Shown: in pieces, positions 28,230 to 38,871 of the stretch | Numbering within the stretch: position 1 is the stretch's first letter | Layout: each line of letters opens with the position of its first letter | NCBI GenBank assembly: GCA_007449985.2 | Contig: VIIQ02000029.1 | Location: 646,001 to 710,000 of the forward strand | Direction: 5' to 3' | Length of the DNA stretch: 64,000 bases | Origin: Desmodesmus armatus | Taxonomy: Eukaryota > Chlorophyta > Chlorophyceae > Sphaeropleales > Scenedesmaceae | Notes under the pieces: generated by a model | Database searches by the model: none | What the model was told of the DNA's origin: nothing | What the model saw: only the letters and a program-made list of their open reading frames with translations | Position numbers and translations under genes: made by a program

Positions 28230-30748
28230 CTAATGCTGCAGGGGCTTGGTGCCTGAGAGCTGCTCCTGCAGCCAGGGGTGCTCCAAAGCCTCCTGTGCGC
28301 TGATGCGCTGTGCTGGGTCTGCCGCAAGCATACTCTTGAGCAGGTCCTGACAACCGGGGGACAGCGCTTGCACTGCAGGAATGTCCCAGAAGACTTCACC
28401 TGCCTGGATGGTGGCCCTGAACAACTTCATGCTCTGGACCTTGAAGTCCTTAGCAGGAACGTTCCACAGAGGGTACTGCCCGGTCACCATGAGGTACAGC
28501 ATCGCGCCTGCTGCCCACACATCCATGCTGATGCTGCAGCGGTTGTGGATGGTGACCTCTGGGGCAAGGAACACTGCACGGCACAGCAGACATGCATGCG
28601 CAGGACAAGATGTCAGCACGGGCGGTCCCACTACACCCAACAAATCGCACCGGCCCACCCAATGCAGCACAAAGAGACCAAGATCAACACTGACCAGCAG
28701 GATTTTGAATGCTACGACACAAATAGTTTCCAACAAACTACCCTGAATTGGTGCCCATGCCAGCATATACCAGTTGCTAGCACACGGTATGCTTCCAACG
28801 CTCAAGCACCCCACCCTGCCCAACCCTACCTGGTGTGCCTGAGATGCCCTCAGCCACGCTGCATCCGTCCTTGCACAGCTGCGCGGTGCCGAAGTCGATC
28901 AGCTTCACATCGATGTCGCCCCTGGGCTGGCTGCTGTCAATCTGGTGCAGGAGGGAGGGGAAGTGCTGCAGGCACAGACAGAGGCGCATTGCACAATGCA
29001 GAGATGTTTAAGACACGTGTCACAAAAAGAACGGTGCATGTCAGCTGCCTCAACAGCCGTGGACAAGGGCCGACATACACAACATGATGCAAAAGCTGTC
29101 CACGAGCCATGAATGTGAGGAGCATCTGCATCAAAAAGCCCAGCAGGCCCCAACACAGGACAGACCCACAAACAAGGAGCAGGTTTGTGGTGTAAGCTGT
29201 TGCAGCCGGACATCCCTGCTCACCTTGGTGCGCACAAAGTTTGAGGGCTTGACATCACCATACACCACATCTGCAGCATGCAGGGCTGCAAGTGCCTCCA
29301 GCACACAGCGCATTGCGGTCGCCGCTTCATGCTCAGACACAACACCCTGCACAGCACAAACCCAAGAAGCAGGGTCTGAGTGGACGAGCTCAGGGGTGAA
29401 TGCGCCAGCAATGCCATGCCTTCTCCACCCACGCATACCATCTCAAAGGGAAATGCATCAGTGGATACCCTCCTGCATTCCCAAACTCCAGCCGCCAGCA
29501 ACCTGCACACCATCTGCTAACCTTCGCCCACACCACCAGCAGCTGCAGTCCTGCATGTTGATCAATTGCCCTCAATTTTCCAGCAAACAAATTCTCTGCA
29601 CTACCCACCTCCTGTTCCAACAGCTTCTGCATGTCGTCCAGCAGCAGCTCCTGCACCAGGAAGATGTTGTTGTTGTCCTGGTATGCGCCCTGCAGGGCCG
29701 CCACACGGGGGCTCAGGGCTGCCAGCATGCGCCACATGTGCACCTCGCGCGCAATGAACGCGGCGCGATCCTTGGTGTCAGTCACGGAGCGCTTGGGGAT
29801 GACCTTGACTGCATACGCCTGGCCGGTGGTGGTGTCCACGCAGCGGCGCACTGAGCCAAATGTGCCCTGGAGCAGGATGGCAAGGTGAAGGCAAGCAGCA
29901 ACACGTCTTGGAGTCAATACAATCGCGCGCGCGTGGGGGGGGGGGGTCTATGCAGCATCAAGAAGGCAGCATCAAGGCGGCAGCAGCGCAGGGAAGGTGT
30001 CTTGCAAAGATCTACAACTGGGTGAATCACCGCACAATTGCCCCACACAGATGCGATGGATTAGGTTGTGCTGTGAAGGAAAGACACCACATCCTGCCCA
30101 ACAAATGCAGCCAAGGTGCACACCAACCCCAGACAAAGTGCCTAGTAGATGTCTGCTGCATTGGTGCGCATACACACCTAGGCTGCTGCAATGCACAGCT
30201 GCGCACTGCCCCATCAGGTCTTATAGCCTGCACACCTGCATCAGTGCTATTGTCTTACCTCTCCCAACACCTCTGACATCTCAAACCGCTGCAGGAAGTC
30301 ATCAGTGCTGAATTCATACTCTGGCGTCCCAGGGGCTGCCAGTGTCGGCAGTGTTTCCAAGTATGCCCGCTGCTGCTGGAGGTCTGCATCAGGCACTGCT
30401 CCAGACACCTCCACAGCTGCTTCCACTGCCGTGCAGGCTCCGCCTGGTGGGGCAACAGCCACCAGCACCTGCCTCTGCCTCTGGACCCTTGCTGCTGTGA
30501 AGGCTGCTACCTGGGCGAGGGCTGCCCGCTGCTGAGGCCGGGCTTGAAATATCGTTTGCTGAGCACGCAACATCTTATCTGCGGGGAAAGAGCAAGCACA
30601 CGGCCTATGTTCACCGGGCCCCGCTGTGCATACCGTATGCAGCAACTGCTGCCTCAAGCTGCGTCGGGGGACGCTGCCAAGAAACAATAAGATAGAACCA
30701 TACGTATGCTGTGTTGCGAGCTACAAAGCAAGGCCGCGGCACCACCAT
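28230..30748 (-). CDS. CAMK-like serine/threonine protein kinase with an atypical catalytic loop
   Basis: Seven exons (30704-30748, 30634-30673, 30259-30578, 29609-29866, 29224-29346, 28830-28965, 28230-28573) sum to 421 residues with phases intact. The kinase domain fills the C-terminal two thirds: glycine loop GEGTFGSV, lysine in YAVKVIPK, catalytic loop VYGDVKPSN, metal site LIDFGTAQL, GTPVFLAPE after the activation loop, DVWAAGAMLY, and a final AQEALEHPWL. HRD is replaced by YGD but the catalytic Asp, Lys and DFG are kept, so it is probably active. About 15 extra residues separate the catalytic loop from DFG. No EF hands follow, so it is not a classical CDPK. The N-terminus (MVVPRPCFVARNTAYRPP) is basic and could be an organelle-targeting peptide. 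An internal ATG at 30573 exists, but the two upstream exons are in frame with good splice sites. Confidence 0.9.
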
Positions 30749-31198
30749 ACAGGAGCATGTTGCGTCAGCAACACAACACAACACACTCACCAGTCGCTTC
30801 AGCCGGGCAGACGCTACTTTATGGAATACTACAGAGTAACCCTATGTATCAAGGCAGTCGTTTCTGCTAAGGGTGGACAATGCACGATTCTCTTTTGTTG
30901 ATACGTCGAGAGCAAGCTAGACCTGAATAATCAATGGTTTGAACGTTGTGTCAAAAAGCATATGCAGTAAATTCACTGGGTGGGAGCCTTCCTATCTTGT
31001 TGGCAGCCGCTGCCCATCCACTATGACCTGACCTGACCTAACCATCTGACGTCAGTCGCTGTTCTGCCTAAACAAATCTTTTCGGCTACAGTGTGCTACC
31101 CAAAAACCATGTAAGCCAAATGCACCTCAGCCCAGCTCTTCTAAACATCACAGCATTTTTTGGCAACAGGACCTGGGCCAGCCCCCCAGAGCAGCAAC
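30749..31198. promoter_or_regulatory. Divergent promoter between the kinase and MED10 genes
   Basis: 450 bp separate the two start codons, so both genes must initiate here. A perfect TGACGTCA palindrome, a classical bZIP/CRE-type site, lies at 31047-31054. It is preceded by two tandem TGACC steps (about 31024-31039). No TATA box was recognised. Confidence 0.5.
31047..31054. promoter_or_regulatory. TGACGTCA palindromic bZIP-type site
   Basis: Exact 8-bp CRE/C-box-like palindrome, 145 bp upstream of the MED10 start codon and about 300 bp upstream of the kinase start. Regulatory use is inferred from the motif and its position between divergent genes. Confidence 0.4.
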
Positions 31199-32775
31199 AT
31201 GAGCAAGGAGCAGGAAAAGCAGCTGCATAAGATAGTTTCCACCCTTTTGCGACAGGTATCATCATCCATGATCGAAATTGGAAAGGCTTCTGTAGAATTC
31301 ACCAGGGCATGCTGATCAGCTGCGGTTGTGTTGCAGTTGTACGAGATGGAGACCATGGCAGGCAACTTCACCCAGCCCAATTCACAGCAGCTCCTCACAG
31401 CACGCATGTGAGTGCTTTAAACCACCTATGCAGCCAGTGTGATGGACCCTTTGTGAGCAATGCAGTTGGAATGCGCAGCCTGTGCATCACCCCAACATGC
31501 CTTACAGTAGAAATGCGCCAGCTGTGGTCGGCCTGCCATATTCACATGTTCATTGCCTTGTGGCGCCTTATGAATCAACGCAGGCAGGAATTCTCTCAGG
31601 GCTTGGAGCAGTTCCGGCAGCTGGCAGGGTCGTTCAGCAGCATGCAGGTGCCCACAGCACTCCTCAAGTGAGTAGGAACGAACGATAGCAGCGCTGTATC
31701 AGCTGAGTGCAGTCTGAGCATTTGCTGGACGTTGGCACTTTCATTGTGTTTTGGCAGCTACTAAACCAGCAGCCTCCCTTCAAAGCCTCCTGTCAAGCAG
31801 GCGCGGTTGCAGCTGCACCTTGCTGTGCTTCTGTGCCAAGGGAATCCACAGCAGCAGGTGTGCCAGCATACCAAGCACGGTTCTTGTCTTCCATCTCAGG
31901 CACATGTCTGCAGTGCTGGCTTGCCACCAAGTTGGTGGTGTTTTTCAAGATCTGATGTCCGTGGCAGAAACTGGCATCGCCATATGACATGTGCTGTCTT
32001 GCTCTGTCCTGCAGGTTCATTGATGATGGCGGCCACCCTGATGACTTTGTCAGGGGGACCTTCAGAGCAGCAATAGGGGACAACCAGGTGGGCTTAGCTA
32101 ATGCCTGCATCAGTCACACGCAGCAGTCCTGGCAATTGTCATGCTGCCATGGCAGCAGCTGAACAAATGGCCACTTTGTTTTGTACTCATTGCAGCACAC
32201 TGAAGTCGAATGGTGATTGCTGCTTCCTTCTGACAGCATGTGGGGATTGTGTTGTTGCACACACAAGTGCACACCGGCAACTCGATGCTTGGCTTCAAAT
32301 CAGTGGGTTCCAACAAAAACAGCTGCTCATGTTTCCTTGCTGCTGCAGCTTGCTGCGGGGCGGGTGGCGGCGTTGCAAGCCATGCAGCAAGAGCTCAGCC
32401 AAGCAGCAACAGCTGCCTTCCCTGCAGAGACAAACACCTACAAGTGAGTCGGCTCAGCACGGCTCAGGGTCTTTTTGGATTGGCTGGTAGTTGCTGCCGC
32501 GCTATGCACCCAACTGCGTGCAAGGAAACTGCGCACGCTTCTCTGTGGCGGACAGATAGGCTCCGGCAGTACTTCCACCTATATGTTGTGCACACAGCAG
32601 CTTCCCTGCTTGCTTGTTGTGTCCAATAGTCCAACAGTCCTTCCTGCTGCCGCATGTGTGTGAATGGTGTTCCTGCAGTGACGTGGTCACCAAAAAGCAA
32701 GCGGAAATGCAGCAGCTGGACGCACAGCACCAGCAGCCAGCGGCAACCGGCCAGCAGCCGCCAGCGCCAAGCTGA
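31199..32775 (+). CDS. MED10: Mediator complex subunit 10
   Basis: Middle-module subunit of Mediator, which bridges transcription factors and RNA polymerase II in the nucleus. Six exons (31199-31255, 31337-31407, 31584-31667, 32015-32087, 32349-32443, 32679-32775) give 158 residues with all phases consistent. The MED10 pattern is visible in order: an N-terminal helix ending LLRQLYEMETMAGNFTQP, a coiled segment with LEQFRQLAGSFSSMQVP, the family core FIDDGGHPDDFVRG, and NQLAAGRVAALQAMQQELSQ with a Phe-Pro near its end. The Gln/Pro-rich C-terminal tail is not conserved. Length fits between animal (about 135) and land-plant (about 190) members. It is divergent from the kinase gene and convergent with the ankyrin gene. 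Confidence 0.88.
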
Positions 32776-34174
32776 GGGCTCTCACACTGTGTGCTGTACT
32801 GGTCAACATTGCACTCTATGCCGTTGAGCGGCGAGGTCTGCTCATGCACTGGTGGCAGCTGGAAGCTGCCAGTGGCAACCTGTCATGAGGCTGCCCAGCT
32901 GGTGACCCTTTTCCTTGTGTGTTGAACACATGAGTGTGCATATGGGGGGGGGGGGTGGATTCCCTTGCTTAGTGTAGATCACGACCTTCGCAGTGGAAGC
33001 CGCGGGCACCTCCTACTGCATGTCGTGAGCGCGGCGGCAGATGGGCTGTCACCGTGATCATCACGGAGACAGAGTGACTGCAGTGACTGCTGCAGCTTCC
33101 CTCCCTCCTCCTCGCCATCATCAGCTGATGATGCTACACTTTGTCACCCGTTCCGTGCATTCACAACTGGCTGCAGCCAGCAAGTCCTGGCAACATCCTC
33201 CTGATTGTTTTTGTCCCTCGCACTCCTTTGGCTAGAGTGTGAAGCCCAGTGAAGGTTTTTTGACAGCATACTTGATGACAGCACATTCCCTGGTGCCCCC
33301 CCCCCCTGTGGGTGCTTGTGGTGCAGCACCCGTAGACAAGGGAGCATGTTGGCCACATGTCCCAGCTGCTCTGTGCACTGTTGCACCGGCATGCTGAAGT
33401 CGCACATGCTACCCAGCCATTGATGTGCGATGCATACCCTGCTGTTGTAGTAAGATCGCAGAGGCTGAAGCTGTCGTGTCTGTCAACGAAAACAAGTTGT
33501 AAGTGATGCATATGCATGTGCAAATGCGGCTAGACGAGCTTCGGCGATGCATACCCTGCTGTGTGCGAATGTCTGCCTCGTGCTTTTGTTGTTCACTTGA
33601 GCAGCAGCACCTGCTGCCGCGCTAGGGCGGCTGCGCCAAGCCAGCCTGCGTTGCGCGGGTCTTGTGCTGTACTGATTGTTGCAGCCTGGGTAGGCACGTG
33701 CATTTCTTTCGCCCTTGTTTCGTGGCTGGAGCTGACTACTGCTTCTGGGAGTTTGTCATGCAAAGGTGCGAACCAATGTAATGTTGAGGGTCAAGAGTCA
33801 AGGCTGTGATCTTTGGATCTGTAAGCAATCGAGGCAATCGAGAGATGAGGTAATCTAGAGGCTTTGCTGGCACTGCCTGGCAAGGCAGGGTCCCAACGTT
33901 GTTCAAGAGTAATCTCAATCGCAGCACCGCACAATATTGATTGGCCCCTTTGCCCAAGTGGCCGACAGGTGACCAGCCAGCCACAGACACCATGCAGAGC
34001 ATGATGGAAGCAGTTGCTGCCTTGGGGTGGCACGTATTTGCTGTCACTGATCACCTCAAGCTAGCCTCAAAACCGTGTCCAGGCCCTGCAACCACTGCCG
34101 TACAGCCCATGTGCCTGACTTGCAACCCTGTAACTGCAGAACCAAGCGCCAAACCCCCAGCTGCTTGCTTCAGG
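32776..34174. other. Convergent intergenic region between MED10 and the ankyrin gene
   Basis: Holds both 3'UTRs. The plus strand is TG-rich to about 33.8 kb, like the MED10 introns, which suggests a long MED10 3'UTR. Plus-strand TGTAA signals lie at 33498-33502 and 33777-33781. G and C homopolymer runs occur near 32944 and 33299. No coding feature was recognised. Confidence 0.5.
33498..33502 (+). terminator. Candidate TGTAA polyadenylation signal for MED10
   Basis: TGTAA is the usual chlorophyte poly(A) signal. This copy lies 723 bp past the stop; a second is at 33777. Which one is used cannot be told from sequence. Confidence 0.35.
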
Positions 34175-37100
34175 TCACGTCACTCTAATGCCGAAGGCGC
34201 TCTGCGTCTGTGTGGCCCTCATCTTGTCATCCCACAGGGCATGCCGCTGCTCCTCCTTGGCAGCCCTGAATTCCTCCTCAGCCTGCTGCAAGTAGGCCTT
34301 GATGGGCTCAGACAGCTGCACCACAAAGACAGGCAGTGAGACATTAAAGTAACGTCACGTTACTCACGGTGACGCACTTGAAGAAGGTACAAAGCTGGTA
34401 CTGCCTGTACTGCGGAGCACCCATGCAAGGCGTTTCCCTCCGCCACGCACTGCAGGTGGCCAATGCAGATGGGGCCTGCCTGCCTGTAAAGGACAGACGC
34501 GCAATTGATGCGCCAAGGAAACCCCTGGCCACATTCAGCGCTGAAACACCCTTGGCGCCACCAATATGTGTGAACCCCAGAACAGCAACATGCACGGCAC
34601 ACAGCCCTGCAGCATCCCGCGCGGGCCGTCGGCACAGCCGAGCTGCCTACCTTGAGTTGTGACCCTGGGATCCTGTTCTTGCCGTTGCGTCGCAGGAGGT
34701 CCGCACCAGCAGCCACAAGGGCACGGCATGCCTGCGTGCACCATCACAACCGTTGTGGCATCGCCAGCACAATGCATGAACGTCAGCAAATGCTGGAGCT
34801 CAGCAGTGCACAGATCATCATGACAATTGTCTAGGGCGCAGCCTTCTGCCATTCAGTGGCAGAGCCACATGATGTTATGCCTGCATCACAGTTTTCACCT
34901 CGCCATCATATCAAGTTGACATGCAGGTTCAACCTGCTGAGTCAGCATTGGCTTACCTCCAGATGGCCCTGGCGTGCTGCGACATGCAGTGCTGTGTCGT
35001 GCTCCTTGTTGGCTGCATTGACCGGCACTCCAGCCTCGACCAGTGCTGTCACATAGTCCGGCTGGTCCTCACTGCCACTGACAGCCCTGTGCAGGAGTGA
35101 GTTGCCGCCAGCATCCTGCAGCCACCCAGCCACAACAGCACTCTAGTCGACACCCAGTATCTGTGTTACTTTTGTAGCCAGCAGCTGTGCCCTAAAAACC
35201 CAAAGCCATCCTGACACTTGGCGTGCTGCTAGCTGAAGACCATTTGTGTTAGCCAACTGAGCCACAGCATGCAGCATGAAACTGCTAGCTTCATCAAGAA
35301 GAGCTGGCCTGTCAACTGCCGCAGTTGCAACCACAGGCAGTATCACCAGGGGACGGCACCCTGCAGGCAGTTGGCGCGCACATCAGCACCCAGACAAGCA
35401 CATGGTGTGCGCCTAACAGCCTGTCACTGCACGCCAGGGCACACCAAGTCTTGCGCAGCCTCACCAAGTCCTCGCTAGGGCTCCTGCCGCTGCTCTTGCT
35501 CAGTACTGCAATCGCCGTCTTGAACATCTTGGCGCTCAGCAGGCTGTCAAAATCCAGATGCTGCACCGCCGGTGCTGCAGCAACCGCCGCCTCCAGAGCG
35601 GGCATGTCCGCCATGCTAGCCACAACCTGCGATGCAACAATGATTGGTGCGGTTGATGTGGCAAAGTCTTCGACACCACCATGGCATGACCTTCATGTCG
35701 GGCCAAGATGCTGATTACGCAAGTACTGCCAAGCACCATGTTTAGCGCAAGTTGCCATCAGCAACAGCCAGGCCAACAATTGGCATGCATATTCCCTCAG
35801 CACGCATCATCGATGCAGATGCAGATGCACTCTCAGGCAGCGTCGCTACAGCCTGCCAGACAGTGTCCAAAACAGTGTCCAGAGGATTCACCTTTGCTGT
35901 CAGGCTGTCAGACAGTTTCCCACGCAGGCCTTGCTCCAGCAGCGCGCTCGTCAGCCGCTGCGGCACCTGCGGGTGTTGGTCCAACAGCAGCATCAACAGC
36001 TCCTGCTGAGCTGCCGCCTGCCCTGCTGCTGCTGCGGCAGCCCCGGCCCCGCGTGGCTGCCCACCAGCAGCCTGAGCATCAGCAACAGCCACTGACGACA
36101 ACACCGCAGCTGCTGCCAGGCCCACAGCCGTCTCTCCAGCAGCGTTTGCAGCGTCAACACCACCACGCCTGCTGCTGCCGCTGCCGGCCGGCTCACTGTC
36201 TGCATCTGTCTCAAGCCTGCACCACAGGGGACCGGCTGGCTTATCGTCCTGCTGCTGCTGCTGTGTCAGGGAGCTTCTGCTGCTGTCGCTGCCCAACAGG
36301 AGTGACTTTGCCAGTGCCAACCCCACGTGCCCGCCAGCCTTAGCAGCCAACAGCAGTGGAGTACTGCCGTCAGAGTGGCGTGCCAGTGTCGGGTCTGCGC
36401 CTGCAGTCACCAAGGCTGACACCAGCTGCATGTCTGGGCAGCTGCTGCTGCAGGCGATGTGCAGGGCTGTGTCACCTGCAAGCACCAAAGGACACAGCAA
36501 TGCTCAGTGCTGTGGCTGGCTGTGCACATGGGTTTTGAGTTGCCAGCATGTTCAGCATATGCTGTCTGCCAGAACATCCGTCCTGCAGCAGGCTTCTACT
36601 GGCCGCACTTTGCTAGGCTCACGAGGTTGAGCTCTGACCCAAGGGGGCTTGCCTGTGCTGGCTGTCGTGGTGTACTCACTAATAAATCAGCGCAGTCAGC
36701 AGTGACTGCTATCCCACCCGAATCCACCACAGCACAGCACACCAACGCACGCCATGCTGCCATGCGCAGCTGCAGAAAGTACGCCGCACACCTGTGCCTG
36801 CTGCTTGTGCATAGATGTTGCAGTCCCCACGTGCCAGCAGCAACTCAGCCTCAGCACGATGGCCCCGCTGCACCAGGCGCATGAGGGCAGTGAAGCCATC
36901 AGAGTCCTGCACAGTAGCAACAGGGCCGGTAGATAAGGAGTACTACTGAATGTTCAGGTGCAGATGAACAACGGTGACGCTAGTTCTTCTAGAAGCAACC
37001 TTTTTGGGGATCCCCAGAGCAGCTCCTGGAATCAATGATGAAGGCCTTTGTGAGCTGCGTGCTTCTTTGAGAGGCTGTAGCTGCTGAGACTGCAGCCGCC

Positions 37101-38498
37101 ACAGCCTTGGGCATGTCTACGGTCAGTTGTCTCAGGCTGGGGCACACATGCTCTTTCATGCACAGCCTATCAAGCATGAATGGAAGGCGTGACCACAAAA
37201 CATGCTACTGCCTGCTGAACATCATGGCCCATGCCTCAACAACTTTGGCCCCATGCAAACACAGTGACAGCTAGCCAGGTGCGCGGCACCCGCGCGGTAT
37301 GCTAAAGGAGAGGGGCAGGGACCACTCACTTGGCATGTCAGTAGGCCAGCGCCTGCTGCACCCTGCAGCAACACATCCAGCACCTCTGTGCTGATGCTGT
37401 GAGGGCTGGGTGGTGCCACTGCAGACCTCACACCATCAACAGCCGCTGCTGCTGGCCCTGTAGGCGTAGAAGCACGAGGGCCTGTGCCACTGCCTGCTGA
37501 TCCTGCCGCTGCCCCAGCTACTGCTGCTGCTTTTGCAGCGCTGCCTGGTGCCTTGGCACAAGCAGCAGGGGTTCGCCCTGGCTGTGCAGAGGCCCTTGCT
37601 GCTGCTGCCAGTGCCGTGCGTTGCGGCACTGCTGGTCCTGCTCTCTTTGGTGCTGAGGCAGCAGGAGGCTTGGGGCCTAGCTTCGGCTGCTGCACCTGAG
37701 ATGGCTTTCCTGCTGCTCCTGGTGGTGTCAGCTGGCCTGCTTTGCTGGGTGCTGGACCTGCAGCAGGTGTTGGAGCTTGCTGCAGTGCTGGTGTCTGCTG
37801 CGGTGCACTGCTGGCAGCAGTATTGGCAGGATCTTGCAGCGGCTGGCCTGCCAGCGCAGCTTGTGCTGAGGTTGCTGCAGGAGGTGCTGTGCAGGAGCCC
37901 ATACAGACTGCATGCAGGGCTGTGAAGCCTGATGCAGCACCATGCGGGTCTGCTCCATGCTGCAGCAGCAGCTGCAGGAGTGCGCTGTTGCCGGCTGCTG
38001 CTGCCTCGTGCACAGGGGTTGCTTTTGTGCCGGTTGCGGTGGCATGCAGGTCGATGCCTGGCTGCCGCAGCAGCAGCTCTGTAGGTGCATCAGTAGGTAG
38101 GCAGGAGGGAAAAGGCACAAGTGGTTGATCAGCTGGTTGCTGCTGAAAGAGGCATGCGGACTGCAAGTCAAGTACAGATTTGAGTCAAACAGGTGTGTCA
38201 CACCTGCTACGCCCAAGGCTTTGCTGCCACCAGCGGCACACCAGTGCAACAGCGTGCGGCCTCTGCTGTCAGCAGCATTGCAGTCTGCCCCAGCACTCAG
38301 TAGCACCTCGACGATAGCCTGACTTCCAACCTCTACTGCCTTGTGTATCAACCTGTAGGTCAAGCCCTGCTCCTTGGGGTCTGCAAAGCTAGCATTAGGG
38401 CTGATCTGGGCTGGTGTGGCCTTGAAACGGTCCTGCACTGCTTTCACATTGTTGGTTGTGATGTCCTTGATGATTCCAAGGACAGCTGTAGACGACAT
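34175..38498 (-). CDS. Ankyrin-repeat protein, 761 residues
   Basis: Eight exons (38204-38498, 37330-38078, 36792-36906, 35892-36475, 35465-35626, 34957-35115, 34651-34731, 34175-34315) with consistent phases. Ankyrin repeats are recognisable: YRLIHKAVEVGSQAIVEVLL, RTLLHWCAAGGSKAL, TPVHEAAAAGNSALLQLLL, FTALHAVCM, FTALMRLVQRGHRAEAELLL, TALHIACSSSCPDMQLVSAL, STPLLLAAKAGG, NSLLHRAVSG and TALHVAARQGHLEACRALV. Two low-complexity linkers (Ala/Pro/Gln-rich, about 37400-37850, and Ala/Gln-rich, about 35990-36250) split the repeats into three groups. The C-terminus is a charged helix (YLQQAEEEFRAAKEEQRHAL). There is no signal peptide, membrane segment or catalytic domain, so it is probably an intracellular scaffold with unknown partner. 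The start ATG at 38498 opens the first exon directly after the divergent promoter. Confidence 0.92.
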
Positions 38499-38871
38499 GG
38501 CAGCTGTGGTGGGTGGTCTGAGGTGGTGTGGTGTGGATCCAATGTTTTAGCAGACACGCTGCGAGACTGTCAACACTCCTAGAACACAGATGTTCAAGCT
38601 TCATGAAAGGATGATCAACGCAAAGTGAACATCTCCGTTTGGAATCACACATCGCAGTTGACCAATGATGTGATGACTAACCCGTTCCACCGCGATCGCT
38701 TACCCCCATCGCACGTTGTTCACCTCATGATCACCCTAGTTTGAAGTTTCTCTTGCTTGTGTGTCCTCAACACTCACTGCCCATCAAGAGCAGACCGTCC
38801 CAGCCACAAAACGACAGTCAGCACCAACCACAGACTTGGGATTGCAGGCCGAGCAATCAATAGTTTCAGTC
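38499..38871. promoter_or_regulatory. Divergent promoter between the ankyrin and CBP3 genes
   Basis: Only 373 bp lie between the two start codons, so the promoters must overlap. A CCAAT box on the plus strand is at 38662-38666, roughly mid-way. The CBP3 5' leader probably begins near 38750, from where an in-frame run without an ATG continues to the start codon at 38872. Confidence 0.5.
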
